Source of the DNA: Candidatus Saccharimonadota bacterium
GTDB lineage: Bacteria; Patescibacteriota; Saccharimonadia; Saccharimonadales; Saccharimonadaceae
Length of the DNA stretch: 64,000 bases
Assembly (NCBI GenBank): GCA_016866755.1
Contig: VGLK01000001.1
Coordinates: 124,001 to 188,000 of the forward strand
Direction: 5' to 3'
In this document: positions 25,224-34,092 of the stretch, one piece after another
Layout of the letters: each line of letters opens with the position of its first letter
Numbering within the stretch: the stretch's first letter is position 1
Translations under genes and position numbers: made by a program
The notes under the pieces: generated by a model
Seen by the model: only the letters and a program-made list of their open reading frames with translations
What the model was told of the DNA's origin: nothing
The model's database searches: none

Positions 25224-26723
25224 ATGGCAAAAAAGTTAGAGCGTTTACTGGCACCAGTAAGTCCATTGTTCTCTCAGGCGATTCATCAGTTAGAACGGCA
25301 AACTAGCGATAGTGTTGATGTACGACTAATTGCCGATGTATCGGCTAAGGCGCACGAGATTATTCGAGCCCTAAAGTTAGACCTACAAGACACGACGGCC
25401 ATAGAACTATATCAAGCATTAAATGCGGCTGTGCCAACTGGCTTGGCCGAGCGATTACTTGATGATGCTGACTATATTTTATACGAACACGAGAGCGGCG
25501 AAGTTATATCTTTTAATTTACTAGATGTAATTGAAAACGCACATCACGAGTTTCCGTTTGAGGAACGCCGCGTAATTGCGGCTCGGCGAGCATTACGTGG
25601 CGAGCTTGCGGGGCGCTACATTGCGCATACCGAAGTAGATTCTAGCCATGCTGAATCGGTGTTAAAGCAGGCTGAAATTGTACATCACGACGATGTAGAT
25701 ATTGCGCCGCGCGTGCGTAGTGACAAGCAAGCGCCTTACATTTTGGCAATTGGCGATATTTTTACCGATGCCTTTATTAAACTGCGCGAAGACAAGGCGA
25801 AGGTTTCGACAGACGAAAATGGCGATCGTTGGTTGAGTGTGCCATTTGGCTCTAAGCCGCCGTACGAGCGGGTTGATATCGTACAAGCGGTAGGTCCATC
25901 ACCAAACGCAGCTGTATCGTTTAGTCGCTTAGGTGTGCAGTCGGGACTAATGGCGTATCTTGGCGACGACCAACCAGGTAGAGAATCGTTAGCCTATTTG
26001 CGCGAGCAAGGAATTGATACATCGACAATATCGGTGCAGTCTGGTGTCGCCTCAAATTACTATTACGTGTTGCGTTACGGTGCAGAGCGGACGATTTTAG
26101 TTAAAAATGAATCTTATAATTATCAGTGGCAAAGCCCACCACGCGAGCCAGATTGGCTGTACCTGTCGCTACTTAGTGCGGATTCATGGCAGTTGCATCA
26201 AGACATGCTGGCATATCTAGAGGAGCATCCCCACACTAAGCTAGCCTTTCAGCCGGGTACATTTCATTTTGATTGGGGAGTAGAAAAGTTACGCGATGTG
26301 TATGAACGGTCGTTTCTTGTTGTAATGAATAAGGAAGAGGCGATTGAAGTAACCGGACAGAGTAATAGTGCCGAGATTCGTACGCTATGCGATGGGCTGC
26401 ATGCACTTGGGCCGAAAATTGTTGTTATAACCGACGGGCCGAACGGTTCGTTCGCAAGCGATGGCGCAAAACTTATTTCGGTACCCAACTATCCCGACCC
26501 TCAAGATCCACTTGATAGAACGGGCGCGGGTGATGCGTTTGCCTCAACGATTACTGCAGCATTGGCGCTTGGCCATTCATTAGAGACGGCGCTAACGTGG
26601 GCACCAATTAACTCTATGAATGTTGTGCAGCATATTGGTGCGCAGGCTGGCCTGCTGCCAAGTAAAAAAATTGATGAATATTTAAGTGCCGCACCCGACT
26701 GGTACAAATTGGAGGAAATATAA
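25224..26723 (+). CDS. PfkB-family kinase paralogue with a 165-residue N-terminal extension
   Basis: A 499-residue protein. About residues 1-165 are an acidic, helix-rich extension that I do not recognise. The kinase domain starts near YILAIGDIFTDAFIK and ends with DRTGAGDAF (catalytic Asp about 437). The first signature GGGATNAAV of the neighbour is VGPSPNAAV here (about 223-231), losing the glycine run that contacts the sugar. It could therefore be a regulatory subunit, have a different substrate, or be a catalytic partner in a heterodimer with the upstream kinase, whose stop is one base before this start. Confidence 0.82.
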   Translation: MAKKLERLLAPVSPLFSQAIHQLERQTSDSVDVRLIADVSAKAHEIIRALKLDLQDTTAIELYQALNAAVPTGLAERLLDDADYILYEHESGEVISFNLLDVIENAHHEFPFEERRVIAARRALRGELAGRYIAHTEVDSSHAESVLKQAEIVHHDDVDIAPRVRSDKQAPYILAIGDIFTDAFIKLREDKAKVSTDENGDRWLSVPFGSKPPYERVDIVQAVGPSPNAAVSFSRLGVQSGLMAYLGDDQPGRESLAYLREQGIDTSTISVQSGVASNYYYVLRYGAERTILVKNESYNYQWQSPPREPDWLYLSLLSADSWQLHQDMLAYLEEHPHTKLAFQPGTFHFDWGVEKLRDVYERSFLVVMNKEEAIEVTGQSNSAEIRTLCDGLHALGPKIVVITDGPNGSFASDGAKLISVPNYPDPQDPLDRTGAGDAFASTITAALALGHSLETALTWAPINSMNVVQHIGAQAGLLPSKKIDEYLSAAPDWYKLEEI

Positions 26724-26724
26724 A

Positions 26725-27333
26725 GTGAAATATCAAATTTGTGTATCAGGTGCCGCAAGCGGTGATACGGTGCGCGCATCGCACGATCTAGCGTTTCAGC
26801 TTGGTAAAGCGATAGCTCGCTCTGGTAAAACTCTTACTACCGGAGCGACAGTGGGATTGCCACACTATGCAGCCATGGGGGCATTTAGTATTAAAGGTAA
26901 GCGCGGTGTATCGGTTGGATTTTCACCAGCTAGCTCATTTCGTGAACATGTGGCGGTTTACAAACTGCCAACTAAAGAGTTTGACTATATTAATTTTACC
27001 GGCATGGCGTACGTTGGACGAGACGTGCACTTAGTACGTAGTAGTGATGCTATCATTACTGTTGGCGGTCGCATGGGCAGTTTACATGAACTCTCTACGG
27101 CCTTAGAAAGTCGCAAAGTGTGCGGCGTACTACTGGGAAGTGGTGGCTTAGCAGACTATACACCAACCCTGCTTGACAATATTGAAGCGCCAGGGGCTAA
27201 CGACATTATTTACGATACAGACCCCGAGCGTTTGGTAGAAAAAGTTATTGCTGCACTTGATGAAAAGTACGGTGATTTTGAGCACGACGGAACGGATTCC
27301 CACTTATCGGATCGCCGAGCCGGCCGTGGTTAA
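26725..27333 (+). CDS. SLOG/LOG-like nucleotide-binding protein (TIGR00725 type)
   Basis: A 202-residue Rossmann-like protein. GTG 26725 is preferred as the start because GGAGG lies nine bases upstream and homology starts at MKYQICVSG. Features are GAASGDT near the N-terminus, TTGATVGLPHYAAMGA, and IITVGGRMGSLHELSTALE, the position of the PGGxGTxxE motif of LOG phosphoribohydrolases. That motif is altered (VGGRMGSLHE), so classical cytokinin-type nucleotide hydrolysis is not assured. It closes the carbon-metabolism operon; a ligand-sensing role is conceivable but unproven. Confidence 0.75.
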   Translation: MKYQICVSGAASGDTVRASHDLAFQLGKAIARSGKTLTTGATVGLPHYAAMGAFSIKGKRGVSVGFSPASSFREHVAVYKLPTKEFDYINFTGMAYVGRDVHLVRSSDAIITVGGRMGSLHELSTALESRKVCGVLLGSGGLADYTPTLLDNIEAPGANDIIYDTDPERLVEKVIAALDEKYGDFEHDGTDSHLSDRRAGRG

Positions 27334-27378
27334 ATAGTTTGACAGTTTATTGTAGTGGCACAATTAAGGTTTGCTCGT

Positions 27379-27384
27379 TATACT
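27379..27384 (+). promoter_or_regulatory. -10 box of uvrB, leaderless start
   Basis: TATACT ends eight bases before ATG 27393, without an SD. Confidence 0.65.
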
Positions 27385-27392
27385 AAGATATA

Positions 27393-29372
27393 ATGAGTAT
27401 GTTTAAGCTTGCTGCCGAATATACGCCAACCGGCGATCAGCCATCGGCGATTAGTGCCCTTAACAAAGGTCTTAAAAAAAATATTCGCGAACAAACCCTG
27501 CTTGGCGTAACAGGTTCTGGTAAAACATTTACAATGGCAAACATTATTGCGGAACAGAATGTGCCAACGTTGGTGCTTGCTCATAACAAAACCTTAGCCG
27601 CGCAACTATTTAGTGAATTTAAAGCGTTTTTTCCTGATAATGAAGTACATTACTTTGTAAGCTATTTTGATTACTATCAGCCCGAAGCGTATGTAGCGAG
27701 TAGTGACACCTACATTGAAAAAGATTCTCGAATTAATGAAGAGATCGACCGCCTTCGACATGCGGCAACTTCGGCGCTACTTACTCGGCGTGACACAATT
27801 ATTGTGGCAAGTGTAAGTTGTATTTACGGCATTGGCTCGCCAGACGACTACATGGAAATGTCGCTTAACGTGGTACGAGGTGAGCGTCGGCAGCAAGACA
27901 AGTTTATCCGTCACCTTACGGATATTCAGTATCATCGCAACGATATGGATTTTCAGCGCGGCACCTTTAGGGTAAAGGGAGATGTGGTAGATGTATTTCC
28001 GGCTGGGCATGATACCGCCTACAGAGTAGAATTTTTTGGCGACGAAATTGATCGTATTACTCAAATTGATCCGCTTACTGGCGAAATACTGTCAGAACCA
28101 GCTAGCGTGTCAATCTTTCCTAGCAGTCACTATGTGACGCCTAAGCAAAAATTGGCACGCGCCATTGATGGTATTCGAAAAGAGTTTGATGAGCGTTTGG
28201 CGTGGTTTGAGCGTAATAACATGCTGCTAGAGGCGCAACGTCTAATGCAGCGCACAAAATTTGATCTTGAAATGCTTGAAGAAACAGGCTTTGTAAAGGG
28301 AATTGAAAATTATTCGCGTTATTTGAGTAATCGCGAGCCGGGACAGCAGCCAGCTACGCTGATGGATTATTTTCCAGACGATTTTTTGCTGTTTGTTGAT
28401 GAAAGCCACATGACACTACCGCAAGTTAGGGGTATGTTTAACGGCGATCGAGCACGTAAACAGGTGCTAGTGGATCATGGTTTTAGGCTGCCAAGCGCGC
28501 TCGATAACCGTCCACTTACTTTTGATGAATTTGATAGCCACATTAACAAGGCTATTTATGTTTCGGCCACGCCAGCTTCTTATGAATTAGAGCGCAGCCC
28601 TGAGCCCGCCCAGCAGGTAATTCGCCCGACCGGCCTGCTCGATCCGGTAATTGAACTACGGCCCACCGACGGACAGATTGACGATTTAATTAATGAAATT
28701 AGAGAGCGAATTACTAAGTCTCAGCGCGTGCTAGTAACGACGTTAACTAAGCGTATGGCTGAAGATTTAAGCCAATATTTAATTGATTTAAATATTAAAA
28801 CTGCTTATATTCATAGCGAAGTCGATACGCTAGAGCGTGGTGATATTTTACGCGATTTACGCCTTGGCGTGTACGATGTGCTGGTAGGAATTAACTTGCT
28901 GCGTGAAGGTATTGATTTACCAGAGGTAAGTATGGTGGCGATTATGGACGCCGATAAAGAAGGGTTTTTGCGGAGTGAAAGTGCCTTAGTGCAAATAATA
29001 GGCCGCGCAGCCCGACACGAGAACGGAACCGTATACATGTATGGTGATCGGATTACCGATTCAATGCGTAAAGCGATTGACGAAACTAAACGCCGACGAG
29101 GCATTCAAGAAGCCTACAATGCTAAGCACGGTATTACGCCGCGCAGTGTGGCTAAAGAAATTGGTCAAGGGTTGCGCGCAATTATTCCTCAAAAAGAGGA
29201 CGCAGATGTAACAAAGTTAGACTTTAAGCGCATACCGAAAGATGAATATAAAAATCTTCTTAAAGATTTGACGGCCCAGATGGAACTTGCTAGCGCCAAC
29301 TTGGAATTTGAACGTGCGGCCGATCTACGCGACGCGATAAACGAAATAAAGCAAAAAATGGCAACAAACTAA
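27393..29372 (+). CDS. uvrB: Excinuclease ABC subunit B
   Basis: Damage-verifying helicase of nucleotide excision repair, acting with UvrA and UvrC (not in this window). Walker A is [10 protein letters not shown] (about 39-48), the beta-hairpin region is [15 protein letters not shown], the second helicase domain has [16 protein letters not shown] and [10 protein letters not shown], and the C-terminus carries the UVR coiled coil ([18 protein letters not shown]) that contacts UvrC. At 659 residues it is complete. It has its own leaderless promoter. Confidence 0.97.
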   Translation: MSMFKLAAEYTPTGDQPSAISALNKGLKKNIREQTLLGVTGSGKTFTMANIIAEQNVPTLVLAHNKTLAAQLFSEFKAFFPDNEVHYFVSYFDYYQPEAYVASSDTYIEKDSRINEEIDRLRHAATSALLTRRDTIIVASVSCIYGIGSPDDYMEMSLNVVRGERRQQDKFIRHLTDIQYHRNDMDFQRGTFRVKGDVVDVFPAGHDTAYRVEFFGDEIDRITQIDPLTGEILSEPASVSIFPSSHYVTPKQKLARAIDGIRKEFDERLAWFERNNMLLEAQRLMQRTKFDLEMLEETGFVKGIENYSRYLSNREPGQQPATLMDYFPDDFLLFVDESHMTLPQVRGMFNGDRARKQVLVDHGFRLPSALDNRPLTFDEFDSHINKAIYVSATPASYELERSPEPAQQVIRPTGLLDPVIELRPTDGQIDDLINEIRERITKSQRVLVTTLTKRMAEDLSQYLIDLNIKTAYIHSEVDTLERGDILRDLRLGVYDVLVGINLLREGIDLPEVSMVAIMDADKEGFLRSESALVQIIGRAARHENGTVYMYGDRITDSMRKAIDETKRRRGIQEAYNAKHGITPRSVAKEIGQGLRAIIPQKEDADVTKLDFKRIPKDEYKNLLKDLTAQMELASANLEFERAADLRDAINEIKQKMATN

Positions 29373-29396
29373 CTTTTGTAGGGTTGTTTTGTAGCG

Positions 29397-29402
29397 TATA
29401 AT
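29397..29402 (+). promoter_or_regulatory. -10 box of the gatC operon, leaderless start
   Basis: A perfect TATAAT ends seven bases before ATG 29410. No SD is present. Confidence 0.7.
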
Positions 29403-29409
29403 AAAACGT

Positions 29410-29700
29410 ATGACCAAAATTACACGGGAAGATGTACTTCACCTTGCTAAGCTTAGTAGCCTGGAGTTAACCGATGACGAAGTGACAGCGATGCAGGATG
29501 AACTGACTGAAATTACTGACTATATTGCAATGCTTGGCGGGCTTACTACTGAAGGCGTAGAGCCGAAGTATCAGGTGAGTGGCCTTGAAAACATATACCG
29601 CGAAGATGAGCCGCAAACATCCAGTGTGTCTCGCGAAGATTTGCTCGCGCTCTCGTATGCTACAAGCGATGACCAGGTGAAAGTGCCAAAGGTGTTATAG
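29410..29700 (+). CDS. gatC: Asp-tRNA(Asn)/Glu-tRNA(Gln) amidotransferase subunit C
   Basis: Small assembly subunit of GatCAB, which converts mischarged Glu-tRNA(Gln) or Asp-tRNA(Asn). The 96-residue sequence shows the family pattern: REDVLHLAKLSSLELTDDE at the N-terminus, MLGGLTTEGVEP in the middle and a C-terminal RED(...)VPKVL that ends the tail wrapped between A and B. Its stop overlaps the GTG start of gatA by one base. Confidence 0.93.
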   Translation: MTKITREDVLHLAKLSSLELTDDEVTAMQDELTEITDYIAMLGGLTTEGVEPKYQVSGLENIYREDEPQTSSVSREDLLALSYATSDDQVKVPKVL

Positions 29701-31085
29701 TGAAGACGATTACAGAATATCTACAAAGCGGCCTAAGTGCCACCGAAATGGTTAAACAGGCACTTGCAAGGGCTAAGCAAGTGGCAGATTACAATTCCTT
29801 TCTGTCGTTAACCGAAGAACGGGCATTAAAACGTGCCGCACAGATTGATAGTGGCGAAATAAGTGGTAAGCTTGCTGGTGTTCCATTTGTGGTAAAAGAT
29901 AACATGCTAGCCTTTGGCGCGCCTACTACGGCCGCAAGTGTAATGTTGAAAGACTTTCATGCACCGCTTCAGGCTACGGCAGTTGAAAAACTAGAGGCTG
30001 AAGGAGCGATCTGCATTGGCAAATCTAATCTAGACGCGTTTGCGCATGGCGGAAGTACCGAAAATTCTGCCTATGGCGTTACAAAAAATGCCCACGACAC
30101 AAAACGGGTTGCAGGCGGTTCGAGCGGTGGATCGGCAGTTATTACTGCCCTCGACGTAGTACCGTTTGCCCTTGGAACCGATACCGGTGGCTCTATTCGT
30201 CAGCCGGCGAGTTTTAATGGCGTAGTTGGTATTAAGCCAACTTATGGCACTGTTAGTCGGTATGGTGTGGTGGCTATGGCAAGTAGTACCGATACGATTG
30301 GCTGCTTCACGCACACCGCAGCTGACGCCGATGTGGTAATGGGCATTATGGCTGGTCGAGATGCAAACGACATGACCACGTTGCCAAATTTTTGGAACGA
30401 AAAATCCAACAGCGTGAAAAAATCACTACAAATTGGTTTAATTAAAGAGACTATGGGCGACGGCATTGATACTGAGGTGCAAGCTGCAGTGTATGAATAT
30501 GCAGAACGCCTAAAAGGCGCTGGCCACACTGTTAGGGAAGTTTCTATGCCAACGATTTCTTATAGTTTAGGAATGTACTATGTAATTGTACCGGCAGAAA
30601 TTTCGAGTAACCTTGCGCGATACGACGGCGTACGTTACGGCTACCGTAGTCAGAACGCTACATCGCTTGAGGAGTTATATGGCCAAAGTCGTGACCAAGG
30701 ATTTGAAATGGAGAACAAGCGTCGCATAATGATTGGCAGTTTTGTGCTTTCGAGTGGCTTTTTTGATGCTTATTATCAGCAAGCGCAAAAAGCTCGGGCA
30801 TTGCTTTGTAGTGAGTTTGATGAATTATTTGCATCATACGATTTGCTCTTGTCGCCAGTATCACCAACACCGGCCTTTGCTATTGGGCAAAAAACGAATG
30901 ACCCAATACAAATGTATAAAGCAGACATTATGACGGTACCAGCCAGCTTAGCCGGGCTTCCAGCTGTAAGTGTGCCGGCTGGCGTAAGTAGTACCGGCCT
31001 TCCAGTTGGTGCGCAGCTAATAGGGCCGCAAAAGTCGGATCGCTTGTTGCTAAGGCTTGCGGCACAGTTAGAGAAAGGGGCGTAG
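29700..31085 (+). CDS. gatA: Asp-tRNA(Asn)/Glu-tRNA(Gln) amidotransferase subunit A
   Basis: Amidase subunit that releases ammonia from glutamine. The Ser-cisSer-Lys triad is visible: catalytic Lys in FVVKDNM, the Gly/Ser-rich segment RVAGGSSGGSAV and the nucleophile region GTDTGGSIRQPASFNG. The start is GTG 29700, overlapping the gatC stop. At 461 residues it is slightly shorter than typical GatA (about 485). A small membrane-protein gene starts one base after its stop and separates it from gatB. Confidence 0.95.
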   Translation: MKTITEYLQSGLSATEMVKQALARAKQVADYNSFLSLTEERALKRAAQIDSGEISGKLAGVPFVVKDNMLAFGAPTTAASVMLKDFHAPLQATAVEKLEAEGAICIGKSNLDAFAHGGSTENSAYGVTKNAHDTKRVAGGSSGGSAVITALDVVPFALGTDTGGSIRQPASFNGVVGIKPTYGTVSRYGVVAMASSTDTIGCFTHTAADADVVMGIMAGRDANDMTTLPNFWNEKSNSVKKSLQIGLIKETMGDGIDTEVQAAVYEYAERLKGAGHTVREVSMPTISYSLGMYYVIVPAEISSNLARYDGVRYGYRSQNATSLEELYGQSRDQGFEMENKRRIMIGSFVLSSGFFDAYYQQAQKARALLCSEFDELFASYDLLLSPVSPTPAFAIGQKTNDPIQMYKADIMTVPASLAGLPAVSVPAGVSSTGLPVGAQLIGPQKSDRLLLRLAAQLEKGA

Positions 31086-31086
31086 T

Positions 31087-31506
31087 ATGGATAGCACAAT
31101 GATTTTATTTGTGGCGGCAATTTTAATAGTTGGTGGGTTACTGTATGCGGTGGTAAGTTTCACGCGTCATGCTGGGGATCGAGCGCTAAACACTGACAAA
31201 TATCGTAGTAAGTGGTTACAAATTCAAAAACTACTTGAGCAAGGCGATCATGGTCGCCAAATGGCTATTCTTCAAGCTGATAAGTTACTTGATCAAGCGC
31301 TACGTGAACGTAATTTTAGGGGAGAAACGATGGGTGAACGCATGAAATCTGCTTCGAAAAGCTGGAGTAATGCCGGTGCGGTATGGTCGGCTCATAAGCT
31401 GCGAAACCAAATTGCTCACGAAACTGAGGTAAACTTATCGTCCTCTATGGCTAATCAGGCGCTTGCAAGTTTTAAGCAGGCCTTAAAAGATGTAGGGGCT
31501 ATCTAA
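31087..31506 (+). CDS. Membrane-anchored protein with a HEPN-like RNxxxH motif, between gatA and gatB
   Basis: A 139-residue protein with an N-terminal membrane segment (about 4-25) and a helical cytoplasmic domain. The sequence WSAHKLRNQIAHETEV (R106 to H111) fits the Rx4H motif of HEPN domains, many of which are RNases or nucleotide-binding helical bundles. This is motif-level similarity only. The gene is locked into the gatCAB operon, one base after gatA and one base before gatB, so it is co-expressed with the tRNA amidotransferase. No known GatCAB function needs such a protein. Confidence 0.6.
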   Translation: MDSTMILFVAAILIVGGLLYAVVSFTRHAGDRALNTDKYRSKWLQIQKLLEQGDHGRQMAILQADKLLDQALRERNFRGETMGERMKSASKSWSNAGAVWSAHKLRNQIAHETEVNLSSSMANQALASFKQALKDVGAI

Positions 31507-31507
31507 T

Positions 31508-32965
31508 ATGACACAGCAGCTACCTCATCCTTATAGTCAATATAAAATGACCATTGGAATTGAGTGCCATGTTCAACTTGCGACACGTACAAAGCTTTTT
31601 AGTGCTGCCGATAACGATGCGCGAGAAGCAACTCCAAACTCAAAAATTGTACCGATTGATTTTGGTTTACCTGGCATGTTGCCGGTATTGAATCGACGAG
31701 CGGTTGAGTTAGCCGTAAAGGCAGCTAAAGCTTTAAATGCTGACGTAGCGCTTGAGAGTCGGTTTGATCGTAAACACTACTTTTACCCTGACTTACCAAA
31801 AGGCTATCAAATATCGCAAATGTACCAGCCAATTATTTTAGCGGGATATTTAGACGCGCCGCTTGAGTCTGGCGAGACTGTACGCGTACGCATTCACCAT
31901 GCTCATCTTGAAGAAGATGCCGGTAAGCTAACGCACAAAGATGGCTATAGTTTAGTTGACTTAAACCGTGCAGGCACGCCATTAATTGAAATTGTTTCGG
32001 AACCGGATATTCATTCGGCGTCTGCGGCTAAGGCTTATGCAAGTGAGCTTCATAAGCTAATGATTTACGCCGGTGTCTCGCGAGGAGACTTGTACCATGG
32101 TAATATGCGATTTGATGTAAATATCTCGGTTGCTAAACACGAGGCTAAAGCACTCGGTACTCGGGCTGAAGTAAAAAACCTCAATTCGTTTAAAAGTGTT
32201 GAAAAGGCGGCCGAATATGAATTTAAGCGTCAGGTAGATTTGTTAGAATCTGGTGGGCGTGTAGTGCAGGAAACCAGAGGTTGGGACGACACAAAGCTTA
32301 TTACTATTTCGCAGCGAAGTAAAGAAGATGCTCAAGATTATCGCTATATGCCCGACGCTGATATTCCGCCAATTCGTCTTACAAGCGAACAGGTAAATGA
32401 AATCCAAGCAAATGTGCCAATGCTTCCTTTTGAATATAGAAATAGCTGGAAAGAGTTAGAACTAGATATATCGGTGATAGAAGCGCTACTCTCAAATCAA
32501 TCGTATGCCAAGTTAGTAGATGAGATTAAGCAAACTTCAACTAACGCCCACGCGCGACGTGTAGCCCATTGGTTTGCCAGTGCAATCCGCCCAGAGGACG
32601 ATGTAACGGTGCAGCAACTTTCGGCCTTAAAACCGGCTGGATTTATTGAATTAGCCGACATGGTAGAGGCTGACGAATTATCGTCGACAGCCGCTAAAGA
32701 GGTATTTTCGGAACTACTTGTAAGTGATCATACAGCACGAGAGATTGCCGAACAGCGTAATTTAATACAGAATAGTGACGAAGACGAGATTGCGACGATT
32801 GTTGATGCGGTATTAAGCGATCCTGCGAGCGCGCGCTCGATAGAGGATATCAAAGCTGGTAAAGATAAGGCTATTGGTTACCTGGTTGGTCAGATTATGA
32901 AATTATCAGCTGGTAAGGCTAACCCAGCGTTGGCACAAAAATTATTACGCGAGCGACTGCGATAA
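31508..32965 (+). CDS. gatB: Asp-tRNA(Asn)/Glu-tRNA(Gln) amidotransferase subunit B
   Basis: Kinase and tRNA-binding subunit of GatCAB. The cradle domain opens with IGIECHVQL and contains the FDRKHYFYPDLPKGYQIS signature and LVDLNRAGTPLIEIVSEPD. The C-terminal helical and YqeY-like tail domain takes up about residues 330-485 and ends in GQIMKLSAGKANPALAQKLL. Length (485) is normal. The Nudix pseudogene starts on its stop codon (TAATG). Confidence 0.96.
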   Translation: MTQQLPHPYSQYKMTIGIECHVQLATRTKLFSAADNDAREATPNSKIVPIDFGLPGMLPVLNRRAVELAVKAAKALNADVALESRFDRKHYFYPDLPKGYQISQMYQPIILAGYLDAPLESGETVRVRIHHAHLEEDAGKLTHKDGYSLVDLNRAGTPLIEIVSEPDIHSASAAKAYASELHKLMIYAGVSRGDLYHGNMRFDVNISVAKHEAKALGTRAEVKNLNSFKSVEKAAEYEFKRQVDLLESGGRVVQETRGWDDTKLITISQRSKEDAQDYRYMPDADIPPIRLTSEQVNEIQANVPMLPFEYRNSWKELELDISVIEALLSNQSYAKLVDEIKQTSTNAHARRVAHWFASAIRPEDDVTVQQLSALKPAGFIELADMVEADELSSTAAKEVFSELLVSDHTAREIAEQRNLIQNSDEDEIATIVDAVLSDPASARSIEDIKAGKDKAIGYLVGQIMKLSAGKANPALAQKLLRERLR

Positions 32966-33533
32966 TGGAGGCTTGGGAGCGAGCAAAGAGTGACGAGCAA
33001 ACTAAGGTTGGCTGGCGTACTATCACTACTAAATATTTTGTAACGCCAGATGGCGAGACGGCTGCTTATGATACTTTTGGAAAAGTTGATGGAAGGAGCG
33101 GTGCAGTAATTGCACTTACCAAGGATAATAAGGTTATTTTAGCTCGATAGTTTAGGCCTGGACCAGAGGCAATTATGCATGAATTACCGGGCGGAGGTAT
33201 ATATACAAAGACGAAGACCCAAAACAGGCGGTGTGTCGTGAATTGCTTGAGGAGACGGGTTATACAGCTGGCGACGTGCGTGAGCTGGGTGTGGCAACTG
33301 GCGACGCTTATACTAATGGACGCTGGTTTTACTACATTGCGACCGACTGCGTGAAGACTTCGGGTCAGCAGCTTGACGATGGCGAATACGTAGATGTTGA
33401 GCTTGTATCAGTTTCGCAATTGCTTGAATATGCAAAACGCAGCGAAATGACCGATACGGCGGCAGTTCTTATGGCGTACGATGAGCTTATTGCGCTAAGT
33501 GCTCTTGAGGGTATGGTTGGCGACCAAAAATAA
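32965..33533 (+). pseudogene. Nudix hydrolase gene broken by a stop codon and a frameshift
   Basis: Two separate lesions interrupt what would be one Nudix protein of about 189 residues. The first part (32965-33147) ends at TAG 33148-33150, exactly where the family has glutamine (R-Q-FRPGPE), as expected from CAG to TAG. Reading then continues as FRPGPEAIMHELPGGGIY until a (TA)4 tract at 33198-33205; two extra bases there shift the frame. The Nudix box is complete once the frames are joined (GGGIYKDEDPKQAVCREL then LEETGY). Downstream sequence to TAA 33531-33533 is intact, so decay appears recent, or one of the lesions is a sequencing error. The family resembles ADP-ribose pyrophosphatases. 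Confidence 0.85.
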
Positions 33534-33589
33534 ACCTATGTTTGGGTGTAGATGTCCGACTAGCGATTGATTGCTGCCGCCATACTCGC

Positions 33590-33595
33590 TATACT
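33590..33595 (+). promoter_or_regulatory. -10 box upstream of two small membrane-protein genes
   Basis: TATACT is followed by a leader of about 23 bases with a strong SD (GGAGAGGGG, 33610-33618) before GTG 33626. Confidence 0.6.
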
Positions 33596-33625
33596 AAAAA
33601 GAGAAAATAGGAGAGGGGTAGAATT

Positions 33626-33868
33626 GTGGCAGAAATTATCGTCGGTATCTTACTTGTATTAGCGTTAGTTTTTATAGGCGTATTTGTAGGTCTAGTTATT
33701 ACACTAGTAAAAACCGCCCGTAAACTACAAGAAACTGGTCATAAGGTAGAGCGCACCACCACGCTTACAAAAGACCGGCTTTCTAAGTGGCAAAACGCAG
33801 CCACACTGATTGGTGGCGCTAAGGGCGCATTGAGTGCAATCAGAGAGGGAAAGGCAACTAAAAAATGA
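33626..33868 (+). CDS. Small membrane protein of unknown function
   Basis: An 80-residue protein with one N-terminal membrane segment (about 3-28) followed by a basic, amphipathic cytoplasmic helix. GTG 33626 is the start, preceded by GAGGGG. It ends in TGA, the only TGA stop among 54 intact genes here, and that TGA overlaps the next start as ATGA. The arrangement resembles YtxH/DUF948-type stress-related pairs in Firmicutes, where a membrane-anchored protein precedes a YtxH protein, but the match is weak. Confidence 0.6.
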   Translation: MAEIIVGILLVLALVFIGVFVGLVITLVKTARKLQETGHKVERTTTLTKDRLSKWQNAATLIGGAKGALSAIREGKATKK

Positions 33869-34074
33869 AACAATTTCATAAAATAGCACTTAGCACGGTT
33901 GTAGGAGCGGTTGCGGGCGTGGTGGCTGGTTATCTTACTGCTCCGCAAAGCGGCGCGTCTACACGCACAAGCATTAAAGATCGTGCGCGTTCATTGAAAA
34001 AAAACGGGGCACAAAAAGTTAATGCTGCACGCTCTAGCGTAGATAAAAAAGTTCAGAGTACTCGAAAAAAATAA
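33865..34074 (+). CDS. YtxH-like small membrane protein
   Basis: A 69-residue protein. The N-terminal hydrophobic segment (about 7-25) ends in GYLTAPQSGASTR, which matches the Gly-x-Leu-x-AP-x-SG-x-x-T-R pattern of YtxH proteins. The remaining 45 residues are strongly basic and helical. YtxH members are general-stress proteins of unknown mechanism. Translation is coupled to the upstream gene by a four-base overlap (ATGA). The dnaE start follows 19 bases after the stop. Confidence 0.7.
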   Translation: MKQFHKIALSTVVGAVAGVVAGYLTAPQSGASTRTSIKDRARSLKKNGAQKVNAARSSVDKKVQSTRKK

Positions 34075-34092
34075 GAAACATAAGTTATTGTT

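Noticed and set aside
33148-33150. In-frame TAG in the Nudix gene as amber recoding
   Set aside because: TAG ends 18 other genes in the window, and a separate frameshift also breaks this gene.
33198-33210. Programmed frameshift in the Nudix gene
   Set aside because: A stop codon already lies upstream, no slippery heptamer with a downstream structure is evident, and a TA-repeat slip explains it better.
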